Source: Paragyromitra xinjiangensis | Taxonomy: Eukaryota > Ascomycota > Pezizomycetes > Pezizales > Discinaceae | Assembly: GCA_038503065.1 (NCBI GenBank) | Contig: JBCAMK010000005.1 | Location: forward strand, 992,001 to 1,056,000 | Direction of reading: 5' to 3' | DNA length: 64,000 nucleotides | Shown here: piece by piece, positions 10,697 through 24,878 of the stretch | How positions within the stretch are numbered: position 1 is the first letter of the stretch | Layout: each line of letters begins with the position of its first letter | The notes under the pieces: model-generated | Databases searched by the model: none | What the model was told of the DNA's origin: nothing | What the model saw: only the letters and a program-made list of their open reading frames with translations | Made by a program: the position numbers and the translations under genes

Positions 10697-11992
10697 TGCG
10701 GCAGGGGCGTAGAATTGGGGTTTTTGGCGATAGTGGGAGAATTCGTGAAAATCATGAAGAGGACTTGTGGGACGGTAGTGGAGTACGTAAGCAGAAAAGT
10801 GGCTGACCTGTGGCTGTAGCATACACGAAAGATCACTCGAGACTTGGCATGTATAGCCAGAGCCAAGCTTTGTTCACCTGCAGACTTTGATCTAATGGCC
10901 AAGAAAGCGTGATGTACCTTGCCTCTTCGCCCAGCACCGTCTCTTCGCCAAGGTTAGTGTAGAGTCTGCTAAAGTGAGATGATCCACGACACCGATGGTA
11001 GAAGCGGTAATGGTTTGCGGAACATGAAAGTATTGGAAATGATTTTTTTTTTGGTAATATTATTGGTCTGTATGCATATCAATTCATGGTAGATTTAGCT
11101 ACCATTACTACGTGCATCTTGACCGAGATCTCTCATATGCCCCTTCAGCAAAGCTAAGAAGTATACTTTCCTTCCAGTTTATTAGCACTTGCTTCTAAGT
11201 TCGTGAGTCTACGCTCATCAATTACAGTGCGTAACACGAGTTGCTCAGTTCTTGGCGTGCGGTGATACGAAGAGCTCGAATTTAAATTCCTGTTTAGAGA
11301 GGTTACAGTTACCTTTGGGTTGATCATTATTTCCACACCTGAATAGCACGCATCCATATCTTACACAATAATGACGGACAGTTTTAGAGTGGTGACTATT
11401 ATCACACTAGTATTACTGTGCACAAGAGCGTTTCAACAATTCTACGATTTTTATATCGACGCAAGACGAGCATCGAAGGATCGTCGAGAGTTTTTTGAAA
11501 GAACTCATTGGTTAAACTAGGTTTTAGCCTCCCCGCAAAGCCTCGACACCGCAGATAACCTGCTTGAAGAATGTGCTTGAATACATGTACTGTAGGAACT
11601 TGAGTTGGATTCCGGGCGTAGCGGTGCAATTGAGGATCTTCAATGGTCTTGGTAACAGGTACGTCAAACCAATATTACAGTCCATGATGCTAGATCTGGG
11701 TGAATTCTGGATTAAAGCTCCCAATGAAAATGTAAGGAAGTTCTTTGCATTTCCGTGGAGCATGAACCGATTTGACCAACGTATACATGTACTACCCAAA
11801 AAAAACTACATGTAATCCGTATCTCTTCATAATGGCAGTGTTTCAGAAACCCCTCCACACACACAGTCAGGCCATAAGCTGAGTTTCTCTCTTCATATAT
11901 ATTGCTGTTAGTCAGAACCTGAAGTCTTTGATAGGAATTTCACCATTGGCAATTAGTACTTATTCACAAGAGCTAAACAGGATTCTATCAAT
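10697..11992. other. Intergenic, upstream of mL57
   Basis: No gene is supported. Three TACATGTA octamers occur (11582-11589, 11784-11791, 11807-11814). The first few hundred bases should carry the mL57 promoter. Confidence 0.6.
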
Positions 11993-12087
11993 GGTTTTGT
12001 GGTCTAATGGTCAAGGCGCCCTCTTCGGTGTGTTACCGTGAAAGAACGAAAGAGTGAAGAGATTGGGGTTCGAATCCTCACTGAACC
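11993..12087 (+). tRNA. Intron-containing tRNA, probably Pro(CGG)
   Basis: The acceptor arms GGTTTTG and CTGAACC pair at six of seven positions. The D arm GTCT...AGGC pairs at all four positions, and the T arm TGGGG-TTCGAAT-CCTCA is standard, with a good B box. The anticodon stem is best read as CCCTC with GAGTG (one mismatch), loop TT-CGG, and an intron of roughly 20 nt after position 37. CGGT in the loop can pair with ACCG in the intron, as in many fungal pre-tRNAs. Oddities are a T at position 37 and a seven-base variable loop, so the isotype is uncertain and it may be degenerate. A T5 pol III terminator follows. Confidence 0.6.
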
Positions 12088-12090
12088 ATC

Positions 12091-12095
12091 TTTTT
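12091..12095 (+). terminator. RNA polymerase III T-run terminator
   Basis: Five consecutive T residues begin four bases after the tRNA acceptor stem, the usual arrangement for a pol III terminator in fungi. This supports that the tRNA is transcribed. Confidence 0.6.
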
Positions 12096-13381
12096 CTCTC
12101 TTTTGGGGTTCTGAGTCCTTGAGAGTCCAAAACCTCGAGGAGTAAATGAAACTAGCCAAAGCTCAGGCCAGCCACCTCAACCCACCTCAGCTATCCCACT
12201 AGCCATAGAAAGCTACATATAGATACACCCAGGCTTTTGTTTTAATGGGCGTCGATCTTGGGGCTATCGTTAGACTTCATAGCGATAAAAGATACTTTCA
12301 CTCACTACAAGAGCTATTCCCCTTAAAGTACTAGAGCATACATGTATTCTTACTCATCTCCCGCACGTACATCTTCTATTTTCCTATCCCTCTTTTACAG
12401 ACCTACATGTAGTCTCTCTATTGATTACCCAACACAGTAGCGTTAACCCTTGACAAGCGTGTGGAGGGTTCAACATAATACTAATATCTAACATCACCAC
12501 CCACGTTAGAGTATACTCCTCCACCACTCTAGACCTCTATCTCCATTCATTCGAGTAGCTCTTGTTAGTAGCAACTCACATGCCAGAATCTAAACTTCTT
12601 AACGCCTATCTCCCCTTGGAACCCCTGACCTAGGGAAGACGAAACTATGAAATACTAGATCTCAGCTTTCTACCCATATTTTTTTAGAGGCTGACAACGG
12701 GTGATTTCGGGGAAGTGTCAAACACTGAGTCATAGTGTTCGAAACTCTTGGCACAATGTAAAGGACACTGGTTGTGTAAGGTGTCTACGAGTGATATCAC
12801 ATGATCTTAAAACATTCCGTGGTCATCCCACCGATAGGGCTGCGTCAAAATACGGAGGATAGCGAAGTACCCGAAGCGCCTCACGTATAGGTTAATCGTA
12901 TCCCGCAAAAGTTGTGGAAGTAAGAGTAAAGCAAGAATATAAATGGCCACATATACCATCCTGCAGAAAGCAATGCCCCCCAACAAGACTAATAAGATAC
13001 AGATACATAATGGTAGGTATCGTAGCCCCTTCTCCCCCATGAAATGATAAATAGGAAGGAAAAAATTGGTGCTTCAAAGATTACTTCGTCCCCCACTTTA
13101 ATACAAGCTTCTCCGCAATGGTAGTGTGTAACGGCCAGATGGTAAGGGAAAAGGAAAAGAGGGACAAAGACACGCAAAGAGGGCTTTTGAGCTGTTTAAC
13201 GTTGATGCGCCTGGGCTGATTTGTTCTTCTTTTGAACCCCGAATTCGTACAGCAATCCAAAAACAAGAGCAAGAAACACATTGGACAAGAAGCCACAAAA
13301 GCCGCAAGCAGTACCCCGTCGCCTCCCATATCCCGCCCATCACGTCATCCCACTTGACTAAACGAGCCGAGTAACTATTTG
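12096..13381. other. Intergenic, downstream of calcineurin A
   Basis: No gene is supported. Two TACATGTA octamers (12339-12346, 12404-12411) and one CGAGTGATA word (12788-12796, here within the palindrome GTGATATCAC) are present. The right end should contain the calcineurin 3' untranslated region. Confidence 0.6.
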
Positions 13382-15839
<2,458 letters not shown>

Positions 15840-16820
15840 TGCTGCTCGATTAGTTTTTTGGAGGGAAAGAGTAAAAAAGGTTGTCGCTAAGACGGGAACA
15901 CAGCGGAATTCTCAAAAACTATCGTAGGAAATTCTGCGCAGGTTTAGCGAGCTGGTCGGGGGTGATGGATGTGTGGTGGCGGGACTAGGGGACGGGGGAG
16001 GGGTGTCGTTGGTTGGCTCCTCCCGTTTGTGAATGAGACGGAGAGGGGTGGTGGGATGAGCGGGGTTATAGGTATGTGACTTATGCAATGGGAGTCCTTT
16101 TGTTTACTTTCTTTATTCTGGAGTTGAAGTAGAGATAGATAGAAAAGATAGAAAGGGAGAGGAGAGTAAAGTGTAAGCTCTTTCTGGTGGTCTTCAACGA
16201 CAGGCGGGGTAGATGTAATATGCTCTGGGATGTTGTTGTTGTTGGTGGCTAGGGGGATCTGGTAAGGGTAGATTGTGGATTCGGCAGGGAAAAAAAGCAC
16301 GGAGATGGCGATTTTACAACTACTCAGTACGATATGATTTGCCAATGAAGCTTCTCATCAGTCTTCAGGGGCATAAAACCACCCAAAGGAATCTGAATGG
16401 CGGGTGCAGCGGTGGGAGGAGGACAGACAATAACAATCCCTTTGCCCAGGCTACGACTTCTATTCTCTTATTAGTCTATCAGTAGGTATCGTGGTTGTTG
16501 AGCTCGTGGCAAAGGGCCTGTCTGCAGGCGGAAGAGCTTCAGGATAAAAAGGCACGGGACCCTAGGCACACTATGCCCTGCGCAACCGAGCAAAGCAAAG
16601 CCAGGCTCCAATCTGAGAAAAAATGTGCCGGTTGCCAGCATCGACTCGCCCCCTCCCCACGCACGCGACGCAAGAGTTCATGCGAACTGCACTTTATCTA
16701 TGGGGATGCGTTTGGCCTAAAACATCTAGTTCTCAAGAATAGGGCTGAAAGTTTCACAGAGCACGATGTGTGCCTCGAAATGTATAGTCATTGCAAGAAT
16801 CCTAGATAGTTGAACAGTAA
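15840..16820. other. Calcineurin upstream region
   Basis: A 981-bp spacer containing the calcineurin promoter and 5' leader and the 3' end of the phosphatase gene. Frames of 70-133 codons here lack recognisable features, so I call none. Confidence 0.55.
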
Positions 16821-17363
16821 TCACTCTTTTCTGGGAGCAGATGCAGATATCTCCAGCAATTGCTTTTCCCATTCTCTGAGTTGAGCCAAAAATCCCGGAT
16901 TTGGCCGAATTGAGGACCTCCTCTCTTTAACGAACTCCAACGCTTCCCTCATTGTCCAACTGTTACGTCTCATGAGCCAGGCAACCACGATGCTGACGCT
17001 CCTGCTGACACCCTGCATGCAATGCACCAACAAGATCGCGCCTTGTATCTCGAGAACACTATCCATCCAAGTAATTGTGGAGGGTAAAACGGATAGGAGA
17101 TCTTCTGTTCTCACATCTAGCAGCGACACACGTTTATGAATGTGTTCTTTAGGAATGCTGATAGCGAACCCCTCGGCAATGACACTCAGGACATGGGTAA
17201 TCGAGTTCTTGACAAATATTTCGTCGTGGTTCTGAACATGAGGAAACGCCGAGATATAGAGATTATCGAGGATCTTTGAGCAAACTGGTGTCTCTGCTGC
17301 TGCTGATAAAGAGTCCCATCTTGCTGCTGAACTTACCGGTGTTTTCCGCAGTGGAGGTGTCAT
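16821..17363 (-). CDS. Dual-specificity protein phosphatase
   Basis: A single uninterrupted frame of 180 residues. It begins a DSP fold at KILDNLYISAFPHVQ (about residues 30-44), continues with THVLSVIAEGF and reaches the signature HCMQGVSRS with nucleophile Cys115 and Arg121; Asp83 or Asp88 in LLDVRTEDLL is the likely general acid. The C-terminal AWLMRR and ALEFVKERRSSIRPNPGFL are the usual helices after the active-site loop. The family hydrolyses phosphate from Ser/Thr and Tyr, but the substrate cannot be read. A GTAAGT near codon 9 could be a donor for an optional intron, yet the unspliced frame is open and codes a complete domain. It is divergent from the WW-domain gene across 272 bp. Confidence 0.9.
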   Translation of the reverse strand: MTPPLRKTPVSSAARWDSLSAAAETPVCSKILDNLYISAFPHVQNHDEIFVKNSITHVLSVIAEGFAISIPKEHIHKRVSLLDVRTEDLLSVLPSTITWMDSVLEIQGAILLVHCMQGVSRSVSIVVAWLMRRNSWTMREALEFVKERRSSIRPNPGFLAQLREWEKQLLEISASAPRKE

Positions 17364-17635
17364 ATTTGAGGAATGTGGGGCTTAAGAACCTGAGGCTCTA
17401 CACCCAACAGTAACCTTATCATCCATTAAAGTTGAGACCTTAACAGTCACGTGAATCACCCCCTTGAGGCTCTTGACGCAGAACAGGGTAACAGCAACCG
17501 GGCGTCATAACTCCCGCCAGCCCTGAGCCCTATTGCTTTGCCTTGCGCGCTCCTAGGAATCAAATTGGTATTCTTCCTCTCCCGTGTCCCATCATACCGC
17601 TCCCTTTTAATAGCGACACATTTTACTACAGACCT
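17364..17635. promoter_or_regulatory. Shared promoter between phosphatase and WW-domain genes
   Basis: The 272 bp between two divergent start codons must hold both promoters and leaders. A CACGTG E-box-like hexamer lies at about 17447-17453. No further site is assigned. Confidence 0.45.
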
Positions 17636-18463
17636 ATGTCGTCGGGCTCAAGCACCCCGTCTGAGGGCCCAGCTCCATCTGGCCCCAATCCCAAGTCGCC
17701 AGCTCCCGATTCCCCTAAGCACGTCGCAAGTGATGGCACAACTACTCCCAGCGATAAGGCCCATCCCGAGCATCAGGAAAATTCAGACCTTGGGTCGCGA
17801 GAAGAACGAGAAAGCAGCCCAGAAGAAGGCGAAGAAGACGAAAACGAAGAAGATGAACGGGAAGAAGGTGAAGAGCCAGAAGCAGAAGATGGAGAACAAC
17901 CACCATTACCCCCCGAGGCACCACCGGGCAACGACGGCGGTGATGATGATGGCTGGCAGCCTGTCTGGGACGAAACTTACCAAGCATATTACTTCTTCAA
18001 CTCCCTCACTAACGAAACCACCTGGACGAACCCGCGCGTCCCCACAGCCGAATCTGCCCTCGTTGGCGACCCTCCACTTCCCTTAGAAGATGAGCCAGAT
18101 CCAAACCTAACATACAATCCTGCAATTCACGGCGACTATGATCCCTCGGCCCCCTACGCGCAACAGCCCGTTGCGGTAGCTCCAGGAGATGAATATGTCG
18201 CGCGCGGCGCCTTCAATCGCTTCACTGGGAAATTCCAGCCTGCTACTTCGCGGCGCGTGCCAGAGACGTATAATGACGAAAATAAGACGCGGCGGCAGAT
18301 GGAGTTCTATTTTGATGTTGATGCGGCAGCGAGTACGCATGACGGCCGAAGTCTGAAGGCGGAACGACAGACAAGAAAGCTGTCGAGGAAAGAGGTGAAA
18401 CAATTCCAGGAGAAGCGAAAGGCAAGAAAAGAGGAGAAACGGAAGGCATGGTTGAGGGATTGA
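17636..18463 (+). CDS. WW-domain protein with acidic N-terminus
   Basis: One exon, 275 residues. The N-terminal 100 residues are Ser/Pro-rich and then strongly acidic (EEGEEDENEEDEREEGEE). A single WW domain follows at about residues 102-132, with both tryptophans (GWQPVWDETYQAYYFF and NETTWTNP). The rest contains NPAIHGDYDP, a GAFNRFTGKFQ segment and a very basic coiled C-terminus (KEVKQFQEKRKARKEEKRKA) that could act in nuclear localisation or RNA/protein contact. WW domains bind proline-rich peptides; the partner is unknown. Start choice: an in-frame ATG exists at 17543, but 17636 begins the Ser-rich region typical of such proteins and leaves room for a leader. No closer family name is offered. 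Confidence 0.85.
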   Translation: MSSGSSTPSEGPAPSGPNPKSPAPDSPKHVASDGTTTPSDKAHPEHQENSDLGSREERESSPEEGEEDENEEDEREEGEEPEAEDGEQPPLPPEAPPGNDGGDDDGWQPVWDETYQAYYFFNSLTNETTWTNPRVPTAESALVGDPPLPLEDEPDPNLTYNPAIHGDYDPSAPYAQQPVAVAPGDEYVARGAFNRFTGKFQPATSRRVPETYNDENKTRRQMEFYFDVDAAASTHDGRSLKAERQTRKLSRKEVKQFQEKRKARKEEKRKAWLRD

Positions 18464-19209
18464 TTTTATTAGTAAATTCAATAGTTGACATATAGAAAGA
18501 GGCTGTTTTTGAAATGGGGAAGTGTGTATCTGGCTGCTTGGTTGGGTTGGCGTTTTTATATCTTTTTTGATGCTTTCCGTGTGGTTTGAGGGCTCTAGTA
18601 ATTCTTTTCCTTTTTCTTTGTTTCTTTCTCTTCCCAAGCCCTGTTTTTTTCACCCCTATCTGCTTCAGTTTTGATCGATTGCTTGTACATTGTATGCTGC
18701 ACGTGTCGATGCGCAGTAATTCAATTTGGTATTGCAAGGGTGGAAGATAGGAGAAAAAGAAAAGAAAGGGAGAGTTTGAGGCTGTTGTGTCTACTATAAT
18801 TATTATTATCAATTATATAGAATAAAGAAGACATTAAAGTTGTTCACTCCAAAATGGACGATTTTCATGATAGGCGATAAGAGCTGGGTATGATTCCAAC
18901 TGCAGCGGTGGTGTTTTATAGCTCCTCTTCCCGTCTGGTACATGTTTTAGGTAGTGTTTGGTAACTTTTGGCACAGGGCATGATAGGAGTGGCTAAGAGT
19001 CAGGCGCACGACATTCGAAACTTTTACTTTTTATTCGTTTTAACCGATTTCTCTCTCCAGGTGACAAAAATTGCTTTTCTAGCCTTTCAGCTAGACATCT
19101 CGATAGCGTATTAGTTACCCGCCTCTCTTGAGCCTCACCAATTCAGCACCAAAAACTTTGTTTTTACCTCTTACCCCACCAACCCCGCCAAACCACCAAA
19201 CCACCAAGA
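18464..19209. other. Spacer between WW-domain and ankyrin genes
   Basis: Contains the 3' region of the WW-domain gene and the promoter and leader of the ankyrin gene (both plus strand). Frames on the minus strand are shadows without features. Confidence 0.55.
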
Positions 19210-19925
19210 ATGGCGGACTCAAAAATACACACTCTCTCTGAAGAGAGCACAGACGACATTCTATACTTTGCACGTGCCGGAGAGACCGACGATCTTGTTT
19301 CAACTTTAAAGTCAATCGTTGCTGACCCTGCAACGCCATTCTCGTCGGAGGCGGAGGTGCTGCTCACTGCAAGAGATGAGTATTCGGGGAATAATGCAGT
19401 ACATATGGCAGCAGGGAACGGTCATTTTGGTATATCCATCCCTCCTTTTGTTCCCTGGCACCTCCTGAGATCTGCTTCAAGTTTGGTAGTTAACAGAGAT
19501 TTTTGACAGAAACGATAAAACACATTCTCTCCCTCCTCCCTAAGCCTTCCTCCAACACAGCACCCCCACATCCTGTAATCGCGCATAAAAATACATCCGG
19601 CAACACGCCACTACACTGGGCTGCCTTGAACGGACATGTGAAGATTGTGGAGGTACTGGTCTTAACAGCAAATGCGGACCCAACGGTGACGAATGATGCT
19701 GGACATGACCCTGTGTATGAAGCAGAGCTCAACGAGAAGATGGATGTTGTGGAGTGGATCCTAGGGAACTGTGGCGGTGTCGAGGAGGGTGTTGGTGCCA
19801 AGGAAGCAGATGCTGAGGAAGTGAATGGAAAGGAAGAGGAGGAAAAGACAAATGATGGTATTCAGGAGGGGATTGAGAAGCTGGATCTCTATAAAGGAGA
19901 TAGCAGGGAAGGTGCGAGCTCGTGA
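19210..19925 (+). CDS. Ankyrin-repeat protein, Yar1-like
   Basis: Two exons, 19210-19429 and 19510-19925, with an 80-bp intron (donor GTATAT, acceptor ACAG) give 211 residues. The splice join restores the helix GHFETIKHIL across the first ankyrin repeat (about 58-90); a second clear repeat is SGNTPLHWAALNGHVKIVEV (about 103-122) and a third, weaker one lies around 136-156. The C-terminal 50 residues are acidic and repeat-poor. Size, repeat number and acidic tail match the small fungal ankyrin protein Yar1, the chaperone of ribosomal protein uS3 in 40S biogenesis; the assignment is by layout only. The start ATG sits in a purine-rich context directly before MADSKIH. Confidence 0.87.
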
Positions 19926-21178
19926 CGGGGAGGAGGGTGCAGAGGCGTTTTGTATGATATTTATGATCAGACCTGTTTGTTTTTTGGGGTTCGTGGGGTA
20001 TCTCGATTTCTAGACGTAAATATAATTTATTCATGAGTAGATGAGGGTATGTTCACGTCATCAAATATCACTCGAATAATATATCTAAAAGAATCCTCTG
20101 CAGCAAGAGAGACTTGGATAGGAGTCGCAATCGCACGGGTTAGTGTTTAGTGAACCTGTAAAGGTATTCTTAGGGAAATCACCTACTAAGTATTGATATC
20201 ACTAAGGCCATAATCAGAGAGGAAGCGGAATACTTGAACGAAGCCTTGCCGTAGTGGTTTCGAAAGGGTGGGACTAAGAAAAGCTTGGTGGAGTTCTCGC
20301 AAAGGTGGAGCGATAGCTAAATCTCCTTAGCTACCAAATGACACAAGTGTGCTAGAATAATCTGTTGTCTTAAGCGTTGCCGGGTTATTCGAGCTCTGTC
20401 TGGGTTCACTAACGTCTAATTACACGTATTTTTCGGCCAAGAATAAATATAGTCCGAAAGCTGGGGGTAAATTTGTTGTGGGATGAGCACGGTTGACCAA
20501 TGCTAGTGAGGTCGAAGCACATTAGCTCTCAGGTGAGTCAAGCATTGAGAATGATCATAGCAGGTTGACAGTGATCTACATGCAATCGATTCTAAATAAT
20601 ATATATCACGGGAACAAGGGGGAAGAGTCAAAATATGGCGGGCCTTAAATGCAGTGGGCGAAGTGAGAAGTGAAGCTCACATCTCATTACCTCCTTGACA
20701 GACAGCCCGCTATAGTTCAAAGCACAGGAAGAAAAAATAAAACCGGCGGGGATCTAAACAACAAAACCAAACTTATCTCCAGGATCTTGCTTGGGGGCGA
20801 AGGGTGAAGCGTTAACCACTACACCACTTTTTTAGCCGTCATGTTCGTTCCCTAGTTTACCGTTCTTTGAATGGAACGGGAGAAGTGTGATTCCATAATA
20901 AATTACAGCCTGTGATGCTTGGCGCATCACGTTCAGCTTATATCGGCGTCACTGTGACTCTCACCCCCAACAGTTAATGAACGTCTACAAGGGCCATACT
21001 GCATCAGAGAAGTGTCGGGGTAGATTATACCCAATGAAATAAAGAGCACTTATACGATATCACAAAATACAGTCCTTAAAAGCTATAGAAAAGAGAAACA
21101 ATAGAGTAGGCTCATAAAACCCTAGATCCCAGTACTCCTGTGTTTTCAGGAAATTGACCCATCACACTTTCCTCCACG
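19926..21178. other. Intergenic; CGAGTGATA word, tRNA-like fragment
   Basis: No gene is supported. TATCACTCG lies at 20066-20074. On the minus strand near 20770-20835 there is a D-arm-like GTGTAGTGGTTAACGC without a T-arm or B box, best treated as a decayed tRNA-like fragment. Confidence 0.55.
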
Positions 21179-21959
21179 TTAAACAGATAGATACTGCTGA
21201 AAACTCTCCCAGTTCCTTTCAGTGAACCACGAAAACGCCTTCAACGCCCGGCACTCCGACTTATGGCCTGCAACCCACGCAGTCGCTTGGCATTCCTACC
21301 AGGGAAGTATCACCATTTACCAGTTCTTAAGTGAACAAATTCTATGCTAGGGAACTCAGCTCACCTTCCCACAATAATACACTGATCCGCATCGACCGCA
21401 ATGTGAAAGCCTAGTTGAATTCTTTCCGCAGCTTGAGCACTTCTCCGTTCTACCCTCCGAAAAAATAATATCGTTCGCTGCCAGAAGCTCCTTAAGGGAA
21501 TACGGAAAGACCTTTGATTGCCCATGAATAAGGGAGTCAGTAACTCTCTAGGACAATCTTGCAATAAGAAGAAGTGTAGGCACACTGTACCTTCACACTC
21601 GTGATATCTTCAACCCTAAAGCCCGAGTCCCCGTCCATGAAATAGTGCTGCGCTGGGTACAGCACAGCGACAGTATAACCTTCTTTGCAGCTATCATAGA
21701 TTGAAGCTCCTCGGTCCTCGGTATGAAAGTAGATAGGTAATCTATGACCCTCCATATCACGGACGTTCAACAGAACCCGGACTAGCCCATTATTGAAAGC
21801 CTCAATCTCACCGAGAAAACACCAGTGCCGGCGAGGGATGTACGTGTTCCCGTTAACCAACTTCCAGTACTTTTTGTTTATATAGTTCTCGTTAGGAGTT
21901 TCGGAAAATAGTGGAAACGTATCCCGATCACGGAGGTTTGATCCTGCACCTGGTGCCAT
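21179..21959 (-). CDS. MYND zinc-finger protein
   Basis: Three exons on the minus strand (21959-21591, 21511-21365, 21295-21179) with introns of 79 and 69 bp encode 210 residues. The C-terminal third is a complete MYND finger assembled only after splicing: CSSCGK, then HCGRCGSVYYCGK joined to ECQATAWVAGHKSECRAL, supplying all seven cysteines and the histidine of the C4-C2HC pattern. The N-terminal 120 residues (KYWKLVNGNTYIPRRHWCFL, VLLNVRDMEGHRLPIYFHT) form an unassigned domain seen in small fungal MYND proteins. MYND fingers mediate protein contacts; no SET domain is present. I chose the ATG at 21959 (context CAAAAATGGC); an in-frame ATG lies 45 codons upstream at 22094. Confidence 0.88.
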
Positions 21960-23756
21960 TTTTGATAAGGGAAATGAGCAGCTGTAAGAGGCTATAGTAC
22001 CGTGCTTAGGTCTTCCTAGCGGAACTTGAGAGATTGAAGGGTCTCTTAAAGTTTGAACCAACTTCACCGTAAGGCGACTTCTTGCTTTATTCATAGGCCG
22101 AGAAGGATAGAAGATAGAGTGCTACGCCTATCAATAGACAACATAATATATACGGCTAATAGATATATAAAGCTATGAGAAGGCGAGATCCGGGCCATAC
22201 ACAAGTTATTCCGTTGATCTGGAGGGGAATCCAACCTTGGTTGCCTGAAAATGACTGAAACAGTTGATTTCATTGGTTGCGGGAAGTTGCCTTACCCCGC
22301 GGGTGCATGTTTAGTAAATTTTAGAAATATCAGCTACCTTCTAAGATGGATGCATGATATCTATTACCATTGGACACAGCGTGTTTAATAATGTAGAATA
22401 ATAGAGGGGCTTTTCGCCAATGTTTGCCAAATTCAGCCTTGCTGGCGGAGAACCTCGCTATGACTTCACCGCCGCCCCTCTACTGCTTCATTTCTAAACG
22501 CTCAGTCCTCAAAATGTCAAAGTGATAACTCAAACCTACAAAGAATCCAAGCTTCTGGTCCTTATGGAAGAGCAGGTATTTACCTGACCATCTCCCACAA
22601 CGTAGAAAACCAATTAGCTCGAGCCAGCAGAGGTCTTGGTACGAAGACTCCCTTTTTTTCTCCGTTCCGGAAGGCGTAAAATCATCCCCAGGAAGCATAT
22701 TCCCGTCTGCATGGACTTTCAGCCCATATAGATAGTTATTTTTAACCTATGACCGCAGCTAGGAGGGTTGATACCGTAATTTGTATCGCTTTAGTGACCA
22801 ATAGTCCTAATCCTGGAGGTTTTTACAGACTCATACAAACCTTCAAACTCTCAAAATGAATATACCCTAATCCGCTATAGCCTTAACTATAATGAGGTTA
22901 GAACGTCTTATCCTTTCCTTCCCAGATACATCAAAGGAAATATGCATGTGACAAGGCCCAGCGACACAGAAATGGGAGAGAAGGGTTAATTTACTAATTC
23001 GGAGAAATTAGTCGTCTAACGTTATAGAAACGCATGAAATGTGGGGTCCAGTTGCCTCACGTTCCCTGCTTGTTTTCTGTGCCCATTCACTTTTCTACGC
23101 GTCTTCTTAGAATTTAAGAGTCCCATTACAAGAATAGCTGCATATGCCTAATGAATATCCAACTACACGTATCTATCTATCTTTCCCTCCTGTCAAGCAT
23201 CAACGAGTATGAATTATCGATCAATCAATCAATCAAGCATCAACGAGTGACACCAAGTATCACTCGAACTAGCCAAGACCTACCGCCAAGAAAACGATCT
23301 AATAGCTTGCCTCCTAGTCAAGGCGAGCTACTCCGGCCCTCCCCGTTCGTTTGTCCTCTAATCACTAAGGGATTCTATCATAATTGCAGTTAATATCTTC
23401 GAGGCCACGGAGTTCGTAATCATATCAGTTATTTGAGGCCCATTAGAGTATCCCTCAGATCTTAGCGATTTACAAGAAAGTCATATCACTAATCCCAAAC
23501 CCAAAACTTTTATTTTATAATCCAAGTAAAACCCCAAACCAAGCCAAAAGCAAATAATAATAGAAACCGTAAACCAACCATACCAGTCTTCTGTCTATAC
23601 GAGACGTATTTACCCCACTCGCCCTGTATACACCCAACTGTATGTCTCTGTGTCCTTACACCTAATCCCGATCCCCGAGAATAATAATACTCATACACTC
23701 CTCCATCCACAATCCTATGCCTCGTTCTATCATAAACTCATCGTTGTCCCGTGTGC
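21960..23756. other. Intergenic; direct repeat and CGAGTGATA word
   Basis: No gene is supported. A 16-bp direct repeat TCAAGCATCAACGAGT occurs at 23193-23208 and 23233-23248, with a (TCAA)n run between. CGAGTGA...TCACTCG forms a hairpin at 23244-23266. Confidence 0.5.
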
Positions 23757-24878
23757 TTATCCCACAAGCACTTCGACCCGTTCTTCCTCCTCACTCTCAC
23801 TCTCTTCCTCACACTCCTTCTCTAAATCCCTGTACCAAAAGAACTGCGCGAAAATCCCCAGATCCAGCGCGAGCGTCCCTACACTCCCCAACAGCCAGCT
23901 CGTATTCACGATAATATACTTCCACCACTCACTCCTTCCCGCTTGACCTTCATCATGCGGTACATACGCTAGTATGCTCACCACATACGTTAAGTTCCCC
24001 AAGCACGCGAATAGGAAAAACAACAAGCTAATACCATCACACGACTTTCTGCGATAGTTGAGCAAGATCTGCGGGACCCTACTCGCGAGGTATAGTATCG
24101 CGCATAGGTACCCGAACAGCTGTCCAAGGACCGAAAAGGAGATTTCAACGGGTGGCTCGTGGTCTTTGTGGTGGTGACGGTGGGGCTTGGGCTCGGTGAG
24201 GTACCAACCTAGGACACCGGCGGCGCAGACGGTGATAACGGAGAAGGTGTTGAAGAGAATTGTGGAGAGGAGGCTGGGAGGGCGGGGTGGGGGTAGGTCG
24301 ATTTTGTCTTGGTCATGGAGGAGAGGTGTGGCGGGGGAGAGGTGGGAACCGTCGACAGGGTGGTTGATTTCTTGGTGTTTGAGGGCGGTACGGCGTTTAT
24401 AGTAGAGGCATTGGGCGAGAAGGATTATGTCTGCGAAGGTGTAGTAGACTGCTAGAATTACCTATGTAGGATGCCAATATGAGTTTTTTACGTAATTGAG
24501 GTGGGGAGGATAGGAGGGGTGGGTACCATAGTCGGTATCACACCCTGCAAGACTGCTCCAAGAACATTGAAGACATCTCCAGCAAGCCAGGCGATCAAAA
24601 AAGCCAAAGAGAGCCCCTCAGCGGATCCCCGTTGGAACTACAGACTTCTCATCAGCGTCAGATTCAATTAGCGAAAATAGTAGCAACAAACATTAGTGAT
24701 AATTTGCGGTGAGAAAACAACCACCCAGCAGGCAATCGATATGGATCTATACGTCATAGATCTCTAGTTAGCTGCAGCCCCTTCATCTCGCTACCTGACC
24801 GAGCAAAGAGACACACCCAGATATGCCACTGACTGCTCGCGCATCAATATTCAGGTGCTGCGACGGGGGAAAAAACAT
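23757..24878 (-). CDS. PQ-loop vacuolar membrane transporter (Ypq-type)
   Basis: Four exons on the minus strand (24878-24817, 24746-24692, 24637-24527, 24461-23757), introns 54-70 bp, encode 310 residues. Two PQ-loop repeats are visible: the first after splicing, ISIACWVVVFSPQIITN plus FQRGSAEGLSLAFLIAWLAG, and the second, RVPQILLNYRRKSCDGISLL. About seven hydrophobic segments, a cytosolic loop with KHQEINHPVDGSHLSPATP, and an acidic tail (EEESESEEEERVEV) fit yeast Ypq1-3 and animal PQLC2, exporters of cationic amino acids from vacuole or lysosome. The conserved PQ prolines and both NxRRxS/G-type motifs are present. One donor is the unusual GTTTGT (24691). Confidence 0.9.

Noticed and set aside
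20770..20835. tRNA-like sequence on the minus strand with a good D arm (GTGTAGTGGTTAACGC)
   Set aside because: No T arm, no B box and no matching acceptor stem could be found, so it is at best a decayed fragment.
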